A stretch of DNA of 64,000 nucleotides from positions 1-64,000 of the forward strand of contig NJDG01000001.1 of the NCBI GenBank assembly GCA_002254885.1. The letters are read 5' to 3'. The notes beneath the pieces were generated by a model that ran no database searches, was not told where the DNA came from, and saw nothing but the letters and a program-made list of their open reading frames with translations. The position numbers and the translations under genes were made by a program. The DNA comes from Thermoplasmatales archaeon ex4572_165 (GTDB lineage: Archaea > Thermoplasmatota > E2 > DHVEG-1). Shown piece after piece: positions 62,601-64,000 of this stretch. Every line of letters starts with the position of its first letter. Position 1 is the stretch's first letter.

Positions 62601-64000
62601 ATGAGAATCCTTAATATTCTAATTATAATCAGTCTTTTAATTTCATTACCAATAACCCATTCAAATAGCGAAAATTCCGAGGATCAAGAAATATACAAAT
62701 ATATCATAATATGCCCTTCAACATTTGAACATAATTTTAAAAATCTCATCAAATATAAATCCAATTACATTACGTCTAAAATAATAACAATAGAAGACAT
62801 CGTTTCAAATAAGGATTTTTGGGTTAATGGGACATATGGTGATGCAACAAATAATTCAAATGGCAATCCTTGGATAATAGATGATCTAGAAGTATATCAA
62901 AACTTTTCATTGTTTAATGATACACAAGCAAAAATCAGAAATTTCATCCGATTTGCATATGATATATGGGAAACTGAATATGTCTTACTAGGTGGAGATC
63001 ATGAACATCTACCAAGCAGAAGATTCTATTGTTATGTGTCAAATTGGACAAATACAGTTAAAATAAAACCAATTCAATCAGCCATAATTTCAGATCATTA
63101 TTTTTCAGCATTAAATGGTTCATGGAATAATGATTGTGACCTTAGATTTGGTGAAGAAAAAGCAGATTCAATTGCAGAAGAAGCTGATTTCAAATCAGAA
63201 ATTTTCATAGGCAGAGCACCAGTAAATGACAAAAATGATGTGAATATTTTCGTTCATAAAGTAATATCATATGAAACAACAGAAAAACCAAAAGGAGTTC
63301 AATTACATCAATCATACATACAACCAAGTAAAATTCCAGATACAACCCACGTTGTTGAAAATTGTGCAAAATGGATACCTGAACATTATCAAATTGAACG
63401 ATTGTATGAACAAAACGAAAAAGTTACAAAAGATCAATGGATTAATACATTTCACAATAATGAAAAATTTCTTTTTTATCAAGTTGGCAATGGATATAAT
63501 GATGAACTATTCTCATGGTATCAATTATCATGGGATGGAGCTCAAAGAGAAATATTTTCTGTGTTAGATGTAGGTGAATTACATAATTCATTCTATCCAA
63601 TTCACATATCTATCTCATGTCAAACAAGTGATTTCAGTGAAAATGAATGTCTGGCAGAAGAACTCTTATTGACACAAAGAGGGGGAGCATCTGCATGCAT
63701 TGGAAACACAGAAGTGGGATGTTTAAATATAACCGATGCAACAAAATATTCGTCTGAATTCTTTGAAAGAATATTCTATGAACTCTTTGAAAATGAAACA
63801 AAGAACCTTGCTAGAATACTGCAAAATGCAAAAGAATTTTTTATTAATCGCATTTTTTCTGAAAATCAATATCGATGGTGTTTTTATGAGCTCGTTCTTT
63901 TAGGAGACCCTGAAACGCCATCTCTTGAAACAAGAGAAAATATTAACAACGATTTTAAAACATTTTTTGTTGATGATGATTATATATTCAATCAACCAGG
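62601..64000 (+). CDS. C25 (gingipain-like) homologue, right-edge partial, catalytic His replaced
   Basis: The frame is open from ATG 62601 to the window edge (466 codons seen). Signal peptide RILNILIIISLLISLPITHS, then directly the catalytic domain, with no propeptide like that at 40521. Core strand EYVLLGGDHEHLPSR, IFIGRAPVND and YELVLLGDPETPS are present. In place of the GHG/GHS catalytic-His segment the chain has FYQVGNGYNDE (Asn for His). The Cys segment is SISCQTSDFSENECLAEELL, where C occupies the expected site. So the nucleophile is kept but the base is not, and the protein may be inactive or a binding domain. No ribosome-binding site is seen; leaderless start is likely. Confidence 0.8.
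   Translation, partial: MRILNILIIISLLISLPITHSNSENSEDQEIYKYIIICPSTFEHNFKNLIKYKSNYITSKIITIEDIVSNKDFWVNGTYGDATNNSNGNPWIIDDLEVYQNFSLFNDTQAKIRNFIRFAYDIWETEYVLLGGDHEHLPSRRFYCYVSNWTNTVKIKPIQSAIISDHYFSALNGSWNNDCDLRFGEEKADSIAEEADFKSEIFIGRAPVNDKNDVNIFVHKVISYETTEKPKGVQLHQSYIQPSKIPDTTHVVENCAKWIPEHYQIERLYEQNEKVTKDQWINTFHNNEKFLFYQVGNGYNDELFSWYQLSWDGAQREIFSVLDVGELHNSFYPIHISISCQTSDFSENECLAEELLLTQRGGASACIGNTEVGCLNITDATKYSSEFFERIFYELFENETKNLARILQNAKEFFINRIFSENQYRWCFYELVLLGDPETPSLETRENINNDFKTFFVDDDYIFNQP

Noticed and set aside
1-64000. CRISPR array
   Set aside because: No regularly spaced direct repeats were seen; the repeats found are isolated pairs.

Overview
The window is a stretch of an AT-rich archaeal chromosome. 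Archaeal markers include the primase large subunit PriL, NucS, Pelota, an archaeal RqcH/NFACT protein, a GGAD-type prepilin peptidase, TadA/TadC-like pilus genes, stand-alone receiver proteins, an Lrp-type regulator and an initiator tRNA-Met with an A-U first pair. The many secreted proteins (C25 gingipain-like and caspase-like peptidases, PKD, beta-helix and LamG proteins) and a DUF6015-like gene point to Thermoplasmatota, perhaps a sediment lineage such as Marine Benthic Group D. That placement is inference.

Layout. 1-3.6 kb: end of an unknown gene, then a chemoreceptor-CheW pair. 3.7-15.7 kb: a VIT1/CCC1-like transporter, then a minus-strand signalling island of two receivers, two histidine kinases and three kinase-less sensors, mostly joined by short overlaps. 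15.8-20.8 kb: small Cys-rich, zinc-ribbon and RHH proteins, then nucS, tmk and priL and a 4-TM protein. 20.8-23.2 kb: tRNA-Met(CAT) followed by an accessory patch with an AAA/DUF4143 ATPase, repeats and a decayed gene tail. 23.3-28.6 kb: two overlapping multi-PAS kinases. 28.6-34 kb: a hairpin element, a receiver plus radical-SAM pair, and the rqcH-pelota operon. 34-40.5 kb: a secreted protein, a caspase-like lipoprotein, purM, an acyltransferase-like membrane protein, initiator tRNA and a broken C25 peptidase. 40.6-53 kb: dnaJ, prepilin peptidase, a ferredoxin-like protein and a type IV pilus-like locus whose ATPase is broken, followed by large surface proteins and tRNA-Asp. 53-64 kb: surface and secreted proteins, a tandem Lrp regulator, a second hairpin element and a C25-like protein running off the edge.

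How the genes fit together. The sensors read environmental or redox cues. Five of them share an N-terminal motif around LREEEKLG, which suggests a common partner. Receivers without output domains, plus MCP-CheW, suggest phosphorelay or chemotaxis output encoded elsewhere. The pilus-like genes, pilin-type LamG protein and secreted peptidases fit a surface-attached, protein-degrading life. RqcH and Pelota form a ribosome rescue and nascent-chain quality-control pair.

Most notable: (1) the shared N-terminal motif in sensor proteins of two loci; (2) two intergenic hairpin elements at 28.86 and 61.3 kb with the same core but different, each perfectly paired, stems; (3) a pilus ATPase that has lost its Walker A region and a C25 peptidase that has lost about 96 core residues, both with frameshifts; (4) a second C25 homologue with Asn where the catalytic His belongs; (5) repeats around a small accessory patch next to tRNA-Met. 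All readings are by eye; no searches were run.
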